The translations under genes were made by a program, and so were the position numbers. Shown here piece by piece: positions 44,753 to 54,621 of a DNA stretch of 64,000 nucleotides. Position 1 is the stretch's first letter. Every line of letters starts with the position of its first letter. Below the pieces are notes generated by a model. The model was given only the letters and a program-made list of their open reading frames with translations, was not told the origin of the DNA and did not search any database. Source of the stretch: Pseudomonas khavaziana (lineage in GTDB: Bacteria > Pseudomonadota > Gammaproteobacteria > Pseudomonadales > Pseudomonadaceae); NCBI RefSeq assembly GCF_019145205.1, contig NZ_JAHSTT010000009.1, positions 124,001 through 188,000 of the forward strand, in the 5' to 3' direction.

Positions 44753-46807
44753 ATGAATCACGTTGCCACTGCTGCCGACACCCAATGCATCAACACTATT
44801 CGCACCCTGGCCATGGATGCCGTGCAGAAGGCCAACTCGGGCCACCCGGGCACGCCCATGGGCCTGGCGCCAGTGGGATACACATTGTGGAGTCGCTTCC
44901 TGCGCTATCACCCTGAGCATCCGGACTGGCCTAACCGCGACCGTTTTGTGCTGTCGGTGGGGCATGCGTCGATGTTGCTGTATTCGTTGTTGCATCTGGC
45001 CGGTGTGGTGGAGATTGACGCCCACGGCAAGCGCTCCGGCCAGCCGGCCATCAGCCTCGACGATATCAAGCAGTTCCGGCAGATGGGTTCCAAGTCGCCA
45101 GGCCATCCCGAGTACCGCATGACCACCGGCGTAGAAACCACCACCGGCCCGCTGGGCCAGGGCTGCGCCAACAGCGTCGGCATGGCCATGGCCGAACGCT
45201 GGCTGGCCGAGCGTTTCAACCGCGACGGCCAGGTGCTGTTCGACTACGACGTGTACACCCTGTGCGGTGACGGCGACATGATGGAAGGCATCAGCAGCGA
45301 AGCGGCGTCGATGGCCGGCCACTTGAAGCTGGATAACCTGTGCTGGATCTACGACAACAACACCATCAGCATCGAGGGCCACACTGAGCTTGCGTTCAGC
45401 GAAGACGTGATCAAGCGCTTCCAGGCCTACGGCTGGCACACCGTGCACGTCACCGATGCCAATGACTTGCACGCCTTGAGCGTGGCCCTGGAAACCTTCA
45501 AGGCCAACACCGGCGCACCGACCCTGATCGTGGTCGACAGCGTGATCGGCTACGGTTCGCCACACAAACACAACACCGCCGCCGCCCATGGCGAGCCGTT
45601 GGGCGAAGATGAGATTCGCTTGACCAAGGCTACCTATGGCTGGCCGCAGGATTCGAGTTTCCTGGTGCCCGAAGAGGCCCGCACGGTATTGCGCGATGCC
45701 CTGTACGAACGCGCCAAACCGCTATACGCCGAGTGGAACCAGACCCTGGCGTCCCTCGACCCGCAACGGGCCGATGAACTGCAGCGCATGCGCGCCGGGG
45801 AAATGCCCGAGCAGTGGCAAGCGCACCTGCCGAGCTTCGCCGCCGATGCCAAAGGCGTCGCCAGTCGTGCCTCGGGTGGCGAAGTGCTGAATGCCTTTGC
45901 CCAACAGATTCCGTGGTTGCTGGGCGGCTCGGCGGATTTGTCGCCTTCGACCAAGACCAACCTCACCTTCGACGGCGCCGGGCGTTTCAGCGCCGACGAC
46001 TACAGTGGGCGCAACCTGCACTTCGGTATCCGCGAACACGCCATGGGCGCGATTGCCAACGGCATGGCGCTGTCCTACCTGCGCCCGTACACCTCGACTT
46101 TCCTGGTGTTCAGCGACTACATGAAACCGCCGATCCGCCTGGCGGCGATCATGGAGCTGCCGGTGATCTTCGTATTCACCCATGATTCCATCGGCGTAGG
46201 CGAGGATGGGCCAACGCACCAACCTATCGAACACCTGACCCAACTGCGCGCCACCCCGGGGCTGCTGACCCTGCGCCCGGGCGACGCGAATGAAACCCTG
46301 GAACTGTGGAAAGTGGCCCTGGCACAAACCCATCGGCCGAGTTGTGTGGTGCTGTCACGCCAGGCGCTGCCTACGCTGGATCGCAGTAAGTACGCGCCAG
46401 CCTCCGGCGCGGCCAAGGGTGCGTATGTACTGGCCGGTGCGGATCAACCTGAGGTTATTCTGATCGCCACAGGCAGTGAGGTCAGTCTCGCAGTGGCCGC
46501 TTATGAGCAGCTCAGGGGCGAAGGCGTTGCCGCGCAAGTAGTATCGATGCCGAGCTGGGAACTGTTTGAAGACCAAGACCAGGCTTATCGCGACAGCGTT
46601 TTGCCGCCCGCAGTAAAAGCTCGGGTCGTGGTGGAGCAGGCAGGTCCCTTAGGGTGGGATCGCTATGTCGGGCAGACTGGGGCCAAGGTAGTAATGAACA
46701 GCTTCGGCGCCTCGGCACCGCTGGCCAAGTTGCAGGAGAAGTTCGGGTTCACCGTGGAGAATGTGGTGAAGCTGGCCAGGCAACAAATCCAACTGACAGA
46801 ACAATGA
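44753..46807 (+). CDS. tkt: Transketolase (paralogue)
   Basis: A 684-residue thiamine-diphosphate enzyme moving two-carbon units between pentose- and triose/tetrose-phosphates. AVQKANSGHPGTPMGLAPVGY opens the PP domain; the ThDP motif is CGDGDMMEGISSEAASMAG with DNN. The Pyr domain has HFGIREHAMGAIANGMALSYLRP and DSIGVGEDGPTHQPIEHL; IATGSEVSLAV begins the C-domain. The usual Pseudomonas housekeeping Tkt begins differently (MPSRRERANAIRALSMDAVQKANSG) and sits by other genes, so this is probably a second transketolase. The ATG at 44753 has GGGAG upstream. Confidence 0.9.
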   Translation: MNHVATAADTQCINTIRTLAMDAVQKANSGHPGTPMGLAPVGYTLWSRFLRYHPEHPDWPNRDRFVLSVGHASMLLYSLLHLAGVVEIDAHGKRSGQPAISLDDIKQFRQMGSKSPGHPEYRMTTGVETTTGPLGQGCANSVGMAMAERWLAERFNRDGQVLFDYDVYTLCGDGDMMEGISSEAASMAGHLKLDNLCWIYDNNTISIEGHTELAFSEDVIKRFQAYGWHTVHVTDANDLHALSVALETFKANTGAPTLIVVDSVIGYGSPHKHNTAAAHGEPLGEDEIRLTKATYGWPQDSSFLVPEEARTVLRDALYERAKPLYAEWNQTLASLDPQRADELQRMRAGEMPEQWQAHLPSFAADAKGVASRASGGEVLNAFAQQIPWLLGGSADLSPSTKTNLTFDGAGRFSADDYSGRNLHFGIREHAMGAIANGMALSYLRPYTSTFLVFSDYMKPPIRLAAIMELPVIFVFTHDSIGVGEDGPTHQPIEHLTQLRATPGLLTLRPGDANETLELWKVALAQTHRPSCVVLSRQALPTLDRSKYAPASGAAKGAYVLAGADQPEVILIATGSEVSLAVAAYEQLRGEGVAAQVVSMPSWELFEDQDQAYRDSVLPPAVKARVVVEQAGPLGWDRYVGQTGAKVVMNSFGASAPLAKLQEKFGFTVENVVKLARQQIQLTEQ

Positions 46808-46811
46808 TCTA

Positions 46812-47069
46812 AATGTGGGAGGGGCTTGCTCCCGATGGCGGTCAGTCAGATACAGCTTTGCAAGCTGACACACTGCTATCGGGGGCAAGCCCTAATGCCA
46901 GTCAGTTAAGCGGTCATCGCCTTCTGTAGGAGCGAGCTTGACGCGAAAAACGTCACCGATAACGCGTCTTTGCTGAATGAGCGCGGCGCCTGTAAGTTTT
47001 TCGCGAGCAAGCTCGCTCCTACAAAAAAGCCTTAACTGACTAGCATTAGGGCAAGCCCCCTCCCACATT
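46812..47069. mobile_element. Type A REPIN interrupted by MITE-like element (copy 2)
   Basis: A type A REPIN begins at 46812; its right arm is split by an element at 46892-47049 (158 bp). Element ends are CTAATGCCAGTCAGTTAAG and CTTAACTGACTAGCATTAG, 19-bp inverted repeats with one mismatch. GGCAAGCC stands directly on both sides (46884-46891 and 47050-47057), a perfect 8-bp target duplication. It carries the same internal type B REPIN as the copy at 37330-37488, with a small change in one arm (GCTTGACGCG). Confidence 0.8.
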
Positions 47070-47085
47070 TGAACATCATCAGCCT

Positions 47086-49605
47086 TTAGATCAGCTCTCG
47101 GGCCAGATAGGGCGCGGTGCGGCTGCTCTTGCTCTTGGCGACCTTCTGCGGCGCGCCACACGCCACTACCTTCCCGCCCAAGTCCCCTGCCCCCGGGCCA
47201 ATATCGATCACCCAGTCACTCTGGGCCACTACGCGCATTTCATGCTCCACTACAACCACCGTATGCCCCGCGGCCACCAGCTGATTCAACTGGATGAGCA
47301 AGCGGTCGACATCCTTGGGGTGCAGCCCGGTTGTGGGCTCGTCGAGCACATACAACGTAGCGCCGCGGGCATTGCGTTGCAGCTCGGTGGCGAGCTTGAT
47401 GCGTTGCGCCTCACCACCGGACAATTCGGTGGCCGGCTGGCCGAGGCGCAGGTAACCCAGGCCGATATCGCGCAGCACTTGCAATGAACGCAACACCCCA
47501 GGCTGTTCGGCAAACACTTCTACTGCCTGCTCCACGGTCAATCCCAATACCTGGGCGATGTTCAAGCCCTGCCATTTGATCGCCAGGGTGTCGGGGTTAT
47601 AGCGTGCACCGTGGCAGGTCGGACATGGCGCGTACACGCTGGGCATGAACAACAGTTCAACGCTGACAAAACCTTCACCTTCGCAGTTCGGGCAACGCCC
47701 CTTGGCGACGTTGAAGGAGAATTGCCCGGCGTCGTAACCGCGCTTCTTGGCCGCTGGCGTGGCAGCGAAGAGTTTGCGCACATTGTCGAACAGCCCGGTG
47801 TAGGTCGCCAGGTTGGAACGCGGCGTGCGGCCGATGGGTTTCTGGTCCACCTGTACCAGGCGGCGGATGTGTTCCAGCCCGGCGCTGATATGCCCGCCAC
47901 TGGCTTGCGGTGCGGCGTCTTCCAGGTTCGGCTCGTCGTCGTTTTCCAGCACACGGCCCAGGCCGGTGCCCACCAGTTCCAGCAGTGCCTGGCTGACCAG
48001 GCTGGATTTACCCGAGCCGGAAATACCGGTTACTGCTGTAAAGCAGCCCAGCGGGAAATCCACTTTCAGATCGCTCAGGTTATTGCGCGTCACGCCTTCC
48101 AGCTTCAGCCAGGCACTAGGTTCACGGCGCAGCGGATTCGAGGGGCGCTGTTCGGCGAACAGGTATTCGCGGGTCTGCGATGCCTCGACCTGCGCCAACC
48201 CCGCAGGCGGGCCGCTGTACAGCACTTGACCGCCATGTTCACCGGCGGCGGGGCCGACGTCGATCAGCCAGTCGGCGCGGCGCATGGTTTCCAGGTCATG
48301 TTCCACCACAAACAGCGAATTGCCCGCGGCTTTCAAGCGCTTAAGCGCGGTGAACAGCGCTTCGCCATCCGCCGGGTGCAGGCCTGCCGAGGGTTCATCC
48401 AGCACATAGATGACACCGAACAACTGCGAGCCCAATTGGGTCGCCAGCCGCAAACGCTGCAGCTCCCCGGACGACAAGGTCGGCGTGCTGCGCTCCAGGG
48501 ACAGATAACCCAGGCCCAGGTCGATCAGGGTACTGACCCGCTCGAGCAGGTCCTGGGCGATGCGCTGGGCCGCCAGGCGTTTTTCCACCGACAGCTTCAT
48601 CTTGTCCTGCCCCGCCGCTACCGGGCGCAGCAATTCGGCCAGTTGCGCCAGGGACAGTTGCGACAACTCACCGATATCCACCCCGGCAAACTTCACTGAC
48701 AGTGCGGCTTGAGTGAGGCGTTTACCGTTGCACAACGGGCAGGCACTGCCCTGCATGAACTGCGACACGCGCTTTTTCATCAGCGCGCTCTGGGTATGAG
48801 CGAAGGTGTGCAGGATATAGCGCCGCGCGCCGCTGAACGTACCCTGGTAACTGGGCTCGAGCTTGCGCTTCAACGCATCGCGGGTCTGCTCTGGGGTGAA
48901 ACCGGCGTACACCGGCACGGTCGGGGTTTCTTCGGTAAACAGGATCCAGTCGCGTTGTTTTTTCGGCAGCTCGCGCCACGGGATATCCACGTTGTAGCCC
49001 AGGGTCACAAGGATGTCGCGCAGGTTCTGGCCCTGCCACGCCAACGGCCAGGCCGCCACTGCACGCTGGCGGATGGTCAGGGACGGGTCGGGCACCATCA
49101 GCGCCTCGGTCACTTCATACACCCGGCCCAGGCCATGGCAGTGCGGGCACGCGCCCTGGGGCAGGTTTGGCGAAAAGTCCTCGGCATACAGCATGGCCTG
49201 CCCCGGCGGGTAACTGCCGGCGCGGGAATAGAGCATGCGGATCAAGCTCGACAAGGTGGTGACGCTGCCCACCGAAGAGCGCGCACTCGGCGTGCCGCGT
49301 TGCTGTTGCAGGGCCACGGCTGGCGGCAAACCTTCGATACTGTCCACATCCGGCACACCAACCTGGTCGATCAAGCGTCGCGCATAAGGCGCCACCGATT
49401 CAAAATAGCGGCGCTGGGCCTCGGCATACAAGGTAGAAAACGCCAGGGACGACTTGCCGGAGCCGGACACGCCAGTAAATACCACCAGGGCATCCCGGGG
49501 TATGTCCACATCAACGTTACGCAAATTATGTTCGCGGGCGCCACGCACCCGCACGAAGCCCGACGGCTGGGCGGTGATCGGTGGGATGTTGCGCTGTGAA
49601 GTCAT
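47086..49605 (-). CDS. uvrA: UvrA2-type excinuclease ATPase
   Basis: An 839-residue UvrA paralogue of class II. Two ABC modules are seen: Walker A GVSGSGKSSLAF and GISGSGKSSLVSQ, signatures LSSGELQRLRLAT and LSGGEAQRIKLAT, Walker B VLDEPSAGLH and VLDEPTTGLH. Zinc-knuckle cysteines occur in CPHCHGLG, CPLCNGKR, CPNCEGEGFV and CPTCHGARY. It is ~100 residues shorter than canonical UvrA (~945). UvrA2 proteins lack the UvrB-binding domain, and are linked to drug or DNA-damage tolerance. The ATG at 49605 overlaps the kinase stop (ATGA), suggesting cotranslation. Confidence 0.88.
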   Translation of the reverse strand: MTSQRNIPPITAQPSGFVRVRGAREHNLRNVDVDIPRDALVVFTGVSGSGKSSLAFSTLYAEAQRRYFESVAPYARRLIDQVGVPDVDSIEGLPPAVALQQQRGTPSARSSVGSVTTLSSLIRMLYSRAGSYPPGQAMLYAEDFSPNLPQGACPHCHGLGRVYEVTEALMVPDPSLTIRQRAVAAWPLAWQGQNLRDILVTLGYNVDIPWRELPKKQRDWILFTEETPTVPVYAGFTPEQTRDALKRKLEPSYQGTFSGARRYILHTFAHTQSALMKKRVSQFMQGSACPLCNGKRLTQAALSVKFAGVDIGELSQLSLAQLAELLRPVAAGQDKMKLSVEKRLAAQRIAQDLLERVSTLIDLGLGYLSLERSTPTLSSGELQRLRLATQLGSQLFGVIYVLDEPSAGLHPADGEALFTALKRLKAAGNSLFVVEHDLETMRRADWLIDVGPAAGEHGGQVLYSGPPAGLAQVEASQTREYLFAEQRPSNPLRREPSAWLKLEGVTRNNLSDLKVDFPLGCFTAVTGISGSGKSSLVSQALLELVGTGLGRVLENDDEPNLEDAAPQASGGHISAGLEHIRRLVQVDQKPIGRTPRSNLATYTGLFDNVRKLFAATPAAKKRGYDAGQFSFNVAKGRCPNCEGEGFVSVELLFMPSVYAPCPTCHGARYNPDTLAIKWQGLNIAQVLGLTVEQAVEVFAEQPGVLRSLQVLRDIGLGYLRLGQPATELSGGEAQRIKLATELQRNARGATLYVLDEPTTGLHPKDVDRLLIQLNQLVAAGHTVVVVEHEMRVVAQSDWVIDIGPGAGDLGGKVVACGAPQKVAKSKSSRTAPYLARELI

Positions 49606-51314
49606 GGGCAACCTTGTCTTGCGTTAAGCACCGTGCGCACGCGCTGCGTCAGGGCATCGGGGCTGTAGGGTTTGCTCAGCAGATGGATATCGGCGCTGAG
49701 CAGATGATTGGACGACAGAATGTCGCGGGTATGGCCGGAGGTGAACAACACCGCCACCGGCGGGTGCTGCGCCCGGGCCCAGTCAGCCAGGTCGGTACTC
49801 TTGACCCGGCCGGGCATGACCACATCGGTGAAGATCAGGTCGGGCGCCAAGCCATTGTGCAACGCTTGCATGGCGTGATCGCCATCCTCGGCGGTAAGTA
49901 CGGTGTAGCCCGACTGCTCCAGCAACTCGACCACGGTCAGGCGCACACCCTCATTGTCCTCGACCACCAGGATGGTTTCCTGGCCGCCGCCCTGCAGGTC
50001 CAGCTCACTCTGGGCGTCGAGGCATTCGGGTTCCAGGCTGTGGGGAAAATACATCTGCACCACCGAGCCCTTGCCCTCCTCGCTCCACATGTCCACATGC
50101 CCGCCACTCTGGCGCACAAAGCCGAACACCATGCTCAGCCCCAGGCCGGTGCCCTGGCCTTCACGCTTGGTGGTAAAGAAGGGTTCGAACGCGCGCTTGA
50201 GGGTCGTCTCGGACATGCCCACCCCGGTGTCGGCCACCGCCAGGCGCACGTACTCGCCGGGCTTGATGCTTTTACCGATGCAATCGCCGGGGTTGAGGAT
50301 GATGTTTTCCCCGGTGATACGAATCACGCCTTCGCCCTGCATGGCATCGCGGGCGTTGATCGCCAGGTTGAGCAGCGCGTTTTCCAACTGGTTACGGTCG
50401 ACGTTGATGCACCAGGAATCCTGGGGCAACTGCACATCGATATGGATGGTTTCCCCCAACGCCCTTTGCAGCAGCTCGCCCAGGCCGGCGTAGATGCGTT
50501 GCGGGTTGTACACCGCCGGCGACAAGGGTTGGCGCCGGGCAAACGCCAACAGTTGCGAGGACAGCTTGGCGCCACGTTCCACCGCGGCAATCGCGGCGTT
50601 GACGCGACGTTGCACCTGGGGGTTGTCCGGCTCATGGCGGGCGAGCAAATGCAGGTTGCCGGCGATCACTTGCAGCAGGTTATTGAAGTCATGGGCCACG
50701 CCACCGGTGAGGCCGCCAATTGCCTCCAGCTTTTGCGACTGGCGCAACTGGTCTTCGGCAGAGGAGCGCGCTTGCACTTCGGCGGCCACCCGCTGTTCAA
50801 GGTTGTGGGTGAGTTCCTGGCGCACGTGTTCGGACTTCACCAGTTCGGTGGTCTCGACCACGATCGCCAGTACCCCGGCCGGTTTCTGGTCGTCGCCGGC
50901 AACCGGGCTGTAATAGAGGTCCAGCCACACGGTTTCCGGCTTGCCGTTACGCGACAGCACCAGGTCCTTGTTATTGAAAGACAGCGTGCCGCCCGCCAGG
51001 CAGGTATCCACCACATGGCGGTTGAACTCGGCCACTTCCGGCCATCCCAGTTCCACCGGTGTGCCAAGCAGGTAAGGATGACGACCACCGGCAAAGGCCG
51101 AATAGCTGTCGTTGTAGATCATGTAGCCGGCGCGCCCCCACAGCATCACCATCGGCACCGGCGAAGCCAGCATCATCTGTACGGTACAGGCCAGGCTGGT
51201 GGACCAGGAGCCAATGGGGCCAAGGTCGGTGGTCGACCAGTCAAACGCGCGAATACGCTGGGCCATTTCGCCGGCCCAGCCTTCACAGCCGTGAGGGTTG
51301 GATAAAAATGGCAT
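49602..51314 (-). CDS. Hybrid sensor histidine kinase with receiver
   Basis: A 570-residue soluble-looking kinase. The N-terminal ~150 residues are a PAS-like sensor (DWSTTDLGPIGSWSTSLACT, SPVPMVMLWG) like that of the kinase at 13149. A coiled coil leads to HisKA with His208 (GGVAHDFNNLLQ), then HATPase motifs NARDAMQGEG, DTGVGM and GTGLGLSM. The receiver has its phospho-acceptor Asp497 (FTDVVMPG) and switch Lys in LLSKPYS. No separate response regulator is next to it. Its stop overlaps the start of the UvrA2 gene by four bases. Confidence 0.88.
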   Translation of the reverse strand: MPFLSNPHGCEGWAGEMAQRIRAFDWSTTDLGPIGSWSTSLACTVQMMLASPVPMVMLWGRAGYMIYNDSYSAFAGGRHPYLLGTPVELGWPEVAEFNRHVVDTCLAGGTLSFNNKDLVLSRNGKPETVWLDLYYSPVAGDDQKPAGVLAIVVETTELVKSEHVRQELTHNLEQRVAAEVQARSSAEDQLRQSQKLEAIGGLTGGVAHDFNNLLQVIAGNLHLLARHEPDNPQVQRRVNAAIAAVERGAKLSSQLLAFARRQPLSPAVYNPQRIYAGLGELLQRALGETIHIDVQLPQDSWCINVDRNQLENALLNLAINARDAMQGEGVIRITGENIILNPGDCIGKSIKPGEYVRLAVADTGVGMSETTLKRAFEPFFTTKREGQGTGLGLSMVFGFVRQSGGHVDMWSEEGKGSVVQMYFPHSLEPECLDAQSELDLQGGGQETILVVEDNEGVRLTVVELLEQSGYTVLTAEDGDHAMQALHNGLAPDLIFTDVVMPGRVKSTDLADWARAQHPPVAVLFTSGHTRDILSSNHLLSADIHLLSKPYSPDALTQRVRTVLNARQGCP

Positions 51315-51416
51315 GGTTCAACTCTGCGCAAAAAGGACAATCGCAACTTTTGGAGCGCACCGGCGCGAGATGGTTTCATCTTGGATGAATTAGCGTGAGG
51401 GCACAAACCAGCGGGC

Positions 51417-54400
51417 TCAATGAAAATCCCGGCTGCGCACAGTGATCCCTGCCAGCAGCGGTGTCAGGTCGGTCAGGCGCCCGGCGATCAAGTGCCGCAC
51501 CTCGCCTACCGCCTCCCAGCGGCCGTCCACCTTGAGCAACCGTGAGCCCACCAGCGCCTGGCGTTGGCGCTCGGCCAGGTCACGCCAGACCACCACGTTG
51601 AGGTTGCCGAATTCATCTTCCAGGGTGACAAAGGTCACGCCACTGGCCGTACCGGGGCGCTGGCGACCGGTGACCAGCCCGGCAATACTGACGTTGCGCC
51701 CATGCTCCACCGCCAGCAGCTCCTGGGAACTGCGGCAACGTCGCTTGCGCAACTCGCTGCGCAGCAGGGCCAAGGGATGCGGGCCAAGGGTCGTGCCCAG
51801 CGTGGCGTAATCGGCCTGCAAGTCCTCACCTAAGCTGGGCGCGGGTAACGCCACCACCGCTTCCTCGGGACTCGGCAGCCCGGCAAACAATCCAAGCTGC
51901 TGGTGCACGCCGGCCACATCCCAGCGCGCCTGATGCCGGTTGCCGGCCAGGGCGCGCAAGGCACCGGCATCCGCCAGCAGCGCCTGGGCCCGGGCATCCA
52001 GGCCGGCGCGTGCATCCAGATCGGCGATGTCGCTGAAGCATTGCCGCTGGCGGACGGCTTCGATACGCCGTGCGTCTTCCTCTCGAAACCCCGAGATCAT
52101 GCGTAAGCCCAGGCGTATCGCCGGTTGCTGGCCGTCGATGGATTCCAGGCTGCAATCCCAGGCGCTGGACTGTACATCTACCGGGCGGATCTGCAAGCGA
52201 TGGCGCCGGGCATCCTGCAGGATCTGGTCCGGGCTGTAGAAGCCCATGGGCCAGCTGTTGATCAGGGCACAGGCGAAGGCTGCCGGTTCATGACACTTGA
52301 GCCAGCAACTGGCGTAGGTCAACAAGGCGAAACTGGCCGCGTGGGACTCAGGGAAGCCATAGCTGCCAAAGCCCTTGATCTGCTCGAAAATCTGCGCGGC
52401 AAAGGCTTCGGTGTAGCCGTTCTTGAGCATACCGTCGCGCAGGCGTTGCTGGTGCGGCTCCAGCCCGCCATGACGTTTCCAGGCAGCCATGGAACGACGC
52501 AACTGGTCAGCCTCACCGGGGCTGTAATCGGCGGCGACCATGGCGATCTGCATCACCTGTTCCTGGAACAACGGGATACCCAGGGTCCGCTCCAGCACCG
52601 CTTTAAGTGCGGGCGAGGGATAGGTCGTGGGCTCTTCGTTGTTCCGCCGGCGCAAATACGGATGCACCATGCCGCCCTGGATCGGCCCGGGCCGCACAAT
52701 GGCGACTTCGATCACCAGGTCATAGAACGTCTGCGGCTTGAGCCTGGGCAACATCGACATCTGCGCCCGCGATTCAATCTGGAACACACCGATGGTATCG
52801 GCCTTGCTGATCATCGCGTAGGTCGCCGGGTCTTCCTTGGGAATGCTTGCCAGGCTCAAGTCTTGATTGCGATGACGGCGCAGCAGGTCGAAACAACGGC
52901 GGATCGCGCTGAGCATGCCCAGGGCGAGGATATCCACCTTGAGCAGGCCCACTGCGTCGAGGTCGTCCTTGTCCCACTGGATGATGGTGCGCTCGGCCAT
53001 GGCGGCGTTTTCCACCGGCACCAGGGTATCCAGTGGGTATTCGGAAATCACGAAACCGCCGGGGTGCTGGGACAGGTGCCGGGGAAAGCCGATCAATTGC
53101 TGGGTCAGCGTCAGCACACGGCGCAACAGTGGGCTGTCCGGGTCGAAGCCGCTTTCACGCAGGCGCTCCAGGGGCGGCGCGTCGTCACTCCAGCGCCCGC
53201 AGCAGTCAGCCAGCGCATTGATCTGGTCTGGCGGCAACCCCAGGGCCTTGGCCACATCCCGCACCGCGCCGGTCGCGTGGTAGCTGCTGACCACCGCCGT
53301 CAACGCCGCGCGGTTGCGGCCATAGCGCTGGAAGACGTATTGCAGCACTTCTTCGCGGCGTTCGTGTTCGAAGTCGACGTCGATATCCGGCGGCTCGTTG
53401 CGCTCCTTGGACAGGAAGCGCTCGAACAACAGGCTGGTCAGGCTCGGGTTGATCTCGGTGATGCCCAGGGCAAAGCACACCGCCGAATTGGCCGCCGAGC
53501 CTCGGCCCTGGCACAGGATCGAACGGCTGCGGGCAAAGCGCACAATATCGTGCACCGTGAGGAAATAGCTTTCGTAGCCCAGCTCGCTGATCAGCTTCAA
53601 CTCTTTATCGATCTGTTCCAGGGTCTTGGCATCGACGCCCTTGGGCCAGCGCCGGGCGATGCCTTCTTCGGTGACCGCACGCAGCCAGGAGGCGGCGTCA
53701 TGGCCGCTGGGCACCAGCTCCCGCGGATAGTGGTAACGCAGCTGGCTCAGGTCGAACGTGCAACGCCGGGCGATCGCCAGGGTTTCGTCCAGCAGTGCTT
53801 GCGGGTAAAGCCCGGCCAGGGCATCCAGGCTACGCAGGTGCCGCTCGCCATTGGGGTGCAACAGCGTGCCGGCGTCGGCTACCGTTACGTGGTGGCGGAT
53901 GGCGGTCATGGTGTCTTGCAGGGCGCGACGCCCGCGAGCATGCATATGCACATCGCCGCAGGCCACGGCAGGGATGTGCAGGCTGGCGGCCAATTGCAGG
54001 CGCTGCTCCAGATGGCGTTCGTCGTCCTGGTTGCAATGCAGTTGCACCGCCAGCCACAGGCGCTCGGCGAAGGTATGGCGCAGCCATTGGATCGAGGCCT
54101 GGGTGTCCTCGTCCTGTGCCACCCACAGCGCCAGCAGGCCGGGCAGCGGTTGCTCGAAATCTTCCTGCAGCAGGCGATAACGGCCTTTTTCGGCGCGACG
54201 CCGGGCCAGGGTGATCAACCGGCACAGGTGCTGATAGCCGCTGAGGTCCTCCACCAGCAGCACCAGTTTCAGGCCGTTTTCCAGGCGCATCTCGCTGCCG
54301 ATAATCAGCGGCAAGTCCACGGCCTTTGCCGCTTGCCAGGCTCTTACAATGCCCGACAGTGTGCATTCGTCGGTGATCGCCAAAGCGCTGTAGCCTTGGG

Positions 54401-54488
54401 CTTTGGCCCGCTCGAACAGTTCCAGGGCGCTGGAGGCACCGCGTTGGAAGCTGAAGTTGGACAGGCAGTGCAGCTCGGCGTAACTCAT
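51417..54488 (-). CDS. dnaE2: Error-prone DNA polymerase III alpha subunit DnaE2 (ImuC)
   Basis: A 1023-residue C-family polymerase used in SOS-induced translesion synthesis. The PHP domain opens YAELHCLSNFSFQRGASS, the DnaE2 type. The polymerase core has ILCQGRGSAANSAVCFALG and the catalytic PDIDVDFEHERREEV. FPESHAASFALLTYASCWLK and a C-terminal OB domain (GLVTGRQRPGTASGVTFVTLEDE) follow. Length is shorter than replicative DnaE (~1170). It works with ImuA and ImuB. A REPIN lies between it and imuB. Confidence 0.94.
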   Translation of the reverse strand: MSYAELHCLSNFSFQRGASSALELFERAKAQGYSALAITDECTLSGIVRAWQAAKAVDLPLIIGSEMRLENGLKLVLLVEDLSGYQHLCRLITLARRRAEKGRYRLLQEDFEQPLPGLLALWVAQDEDTQASIQWLRHTFAERLWLAVQLHCNQDDERHLEQRLQLAASLHIPAVACGDVHMHARGRRALQDTMTAIRHHVTVADAGTLLHPNGERHLRSLDALAGLYPQALLDETLAIARRCTFDLSQLRYHYPRELVPSGHDAASWLRAVTEEGIARRWPKGVDAKTLEQIDKELKLISELGYESYFLTVHDIVRFARSRSILCQGRGSAANSAVCFALGITEINPSLTSLLFERFLSKERNEPPDIDVDFEHERREEVLQYVFQRYGRNRAALTAVVSSYHATGAVRDVAKALGLPPDQINALADCCGRWSDDAPPLERLRESGFDPDSPLLRRVLTLTQQLIGFPRHLSQHPGGFVISEYPLDTLVPVENAAMAERTIIQWDKDDLDAVGLLKVDILALGMLSAIRRCFDLLRRHRNQDLSLASIPKEDPATYAMISKADTIGVFQIESRAQMSMLPRLKPQTFYDLVIEVAIVRPGPIQGGMVHPYLRRRNNEEPTTYPSPALKAVLERTLGIPLFQEQVMQIAMVAADYSPGEADQLRRSMAAWKRHGGLEPHQQRLRDGMLKNGYTEAFAAQIFEQIKGFGSYGFPESHAASFALLTYASCWLKCHEPAAFACALINSWPMGFYSPDQILQDARRHRLQIRPVDVQSSAWDCSLESIDGQQPAIRLGLRMISGFREEDARRIEAVRQRQCFSDIADLDARAGLDARAQALLADAGALRALAGNRHQARWDVAGVHQQLGLFAGLPSPEEAVVALPAPSLGEDLQADYATLGTTLGPHPLALLRSELRKRRCRSSQELLAVEHGRNVSIAGLVTGRQRPGTASGVTFVTLEDEFGNLNVVVWRDLAERQRQALVGSRLLKVDGRWEAVGEVRHLIAGRLTDLTPLLAGITVRSRDFH

Positions 54489-54501
54489 GCGCTACTTACT
54501 C

Positions 54502-54603
54502 CTGTAGGAGCGAGCTTGCTCGCGAAAAACGTGAAGCCGCCGCGTTCCTTCAGGATGCCAGCGTCATCGTTGATGGCCTTCGCGAGCAAGCTCGCTCCTA
54601 CAG
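54502..54603. repeat. REPIN, type B, inside the SOS cassette
   Basis: CTGTAGGAGCGAGCTTGCTC and its complement face each other over ~50 bp, total 102 bp. It fills the gap between imuB and dnaE2, 14 bp before the dnaE2 start. Confidence 0.88.
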
Positions 54604-54621
54604 AAGCCGACCTGTGAAGGC

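Noticed and set aside
44753..46807. Transketolase as part of the polyol operon
   Set aside because: More than 10 kb and several unrelated units lie between; no shared operator was seen.
52125..54617. 830-residue open frame opposite dnaE2
   Set aside because: Antisense shadow of dnaE2; the dnaE2 strand has catalytic motifs and the gene order of the SOS cassette.
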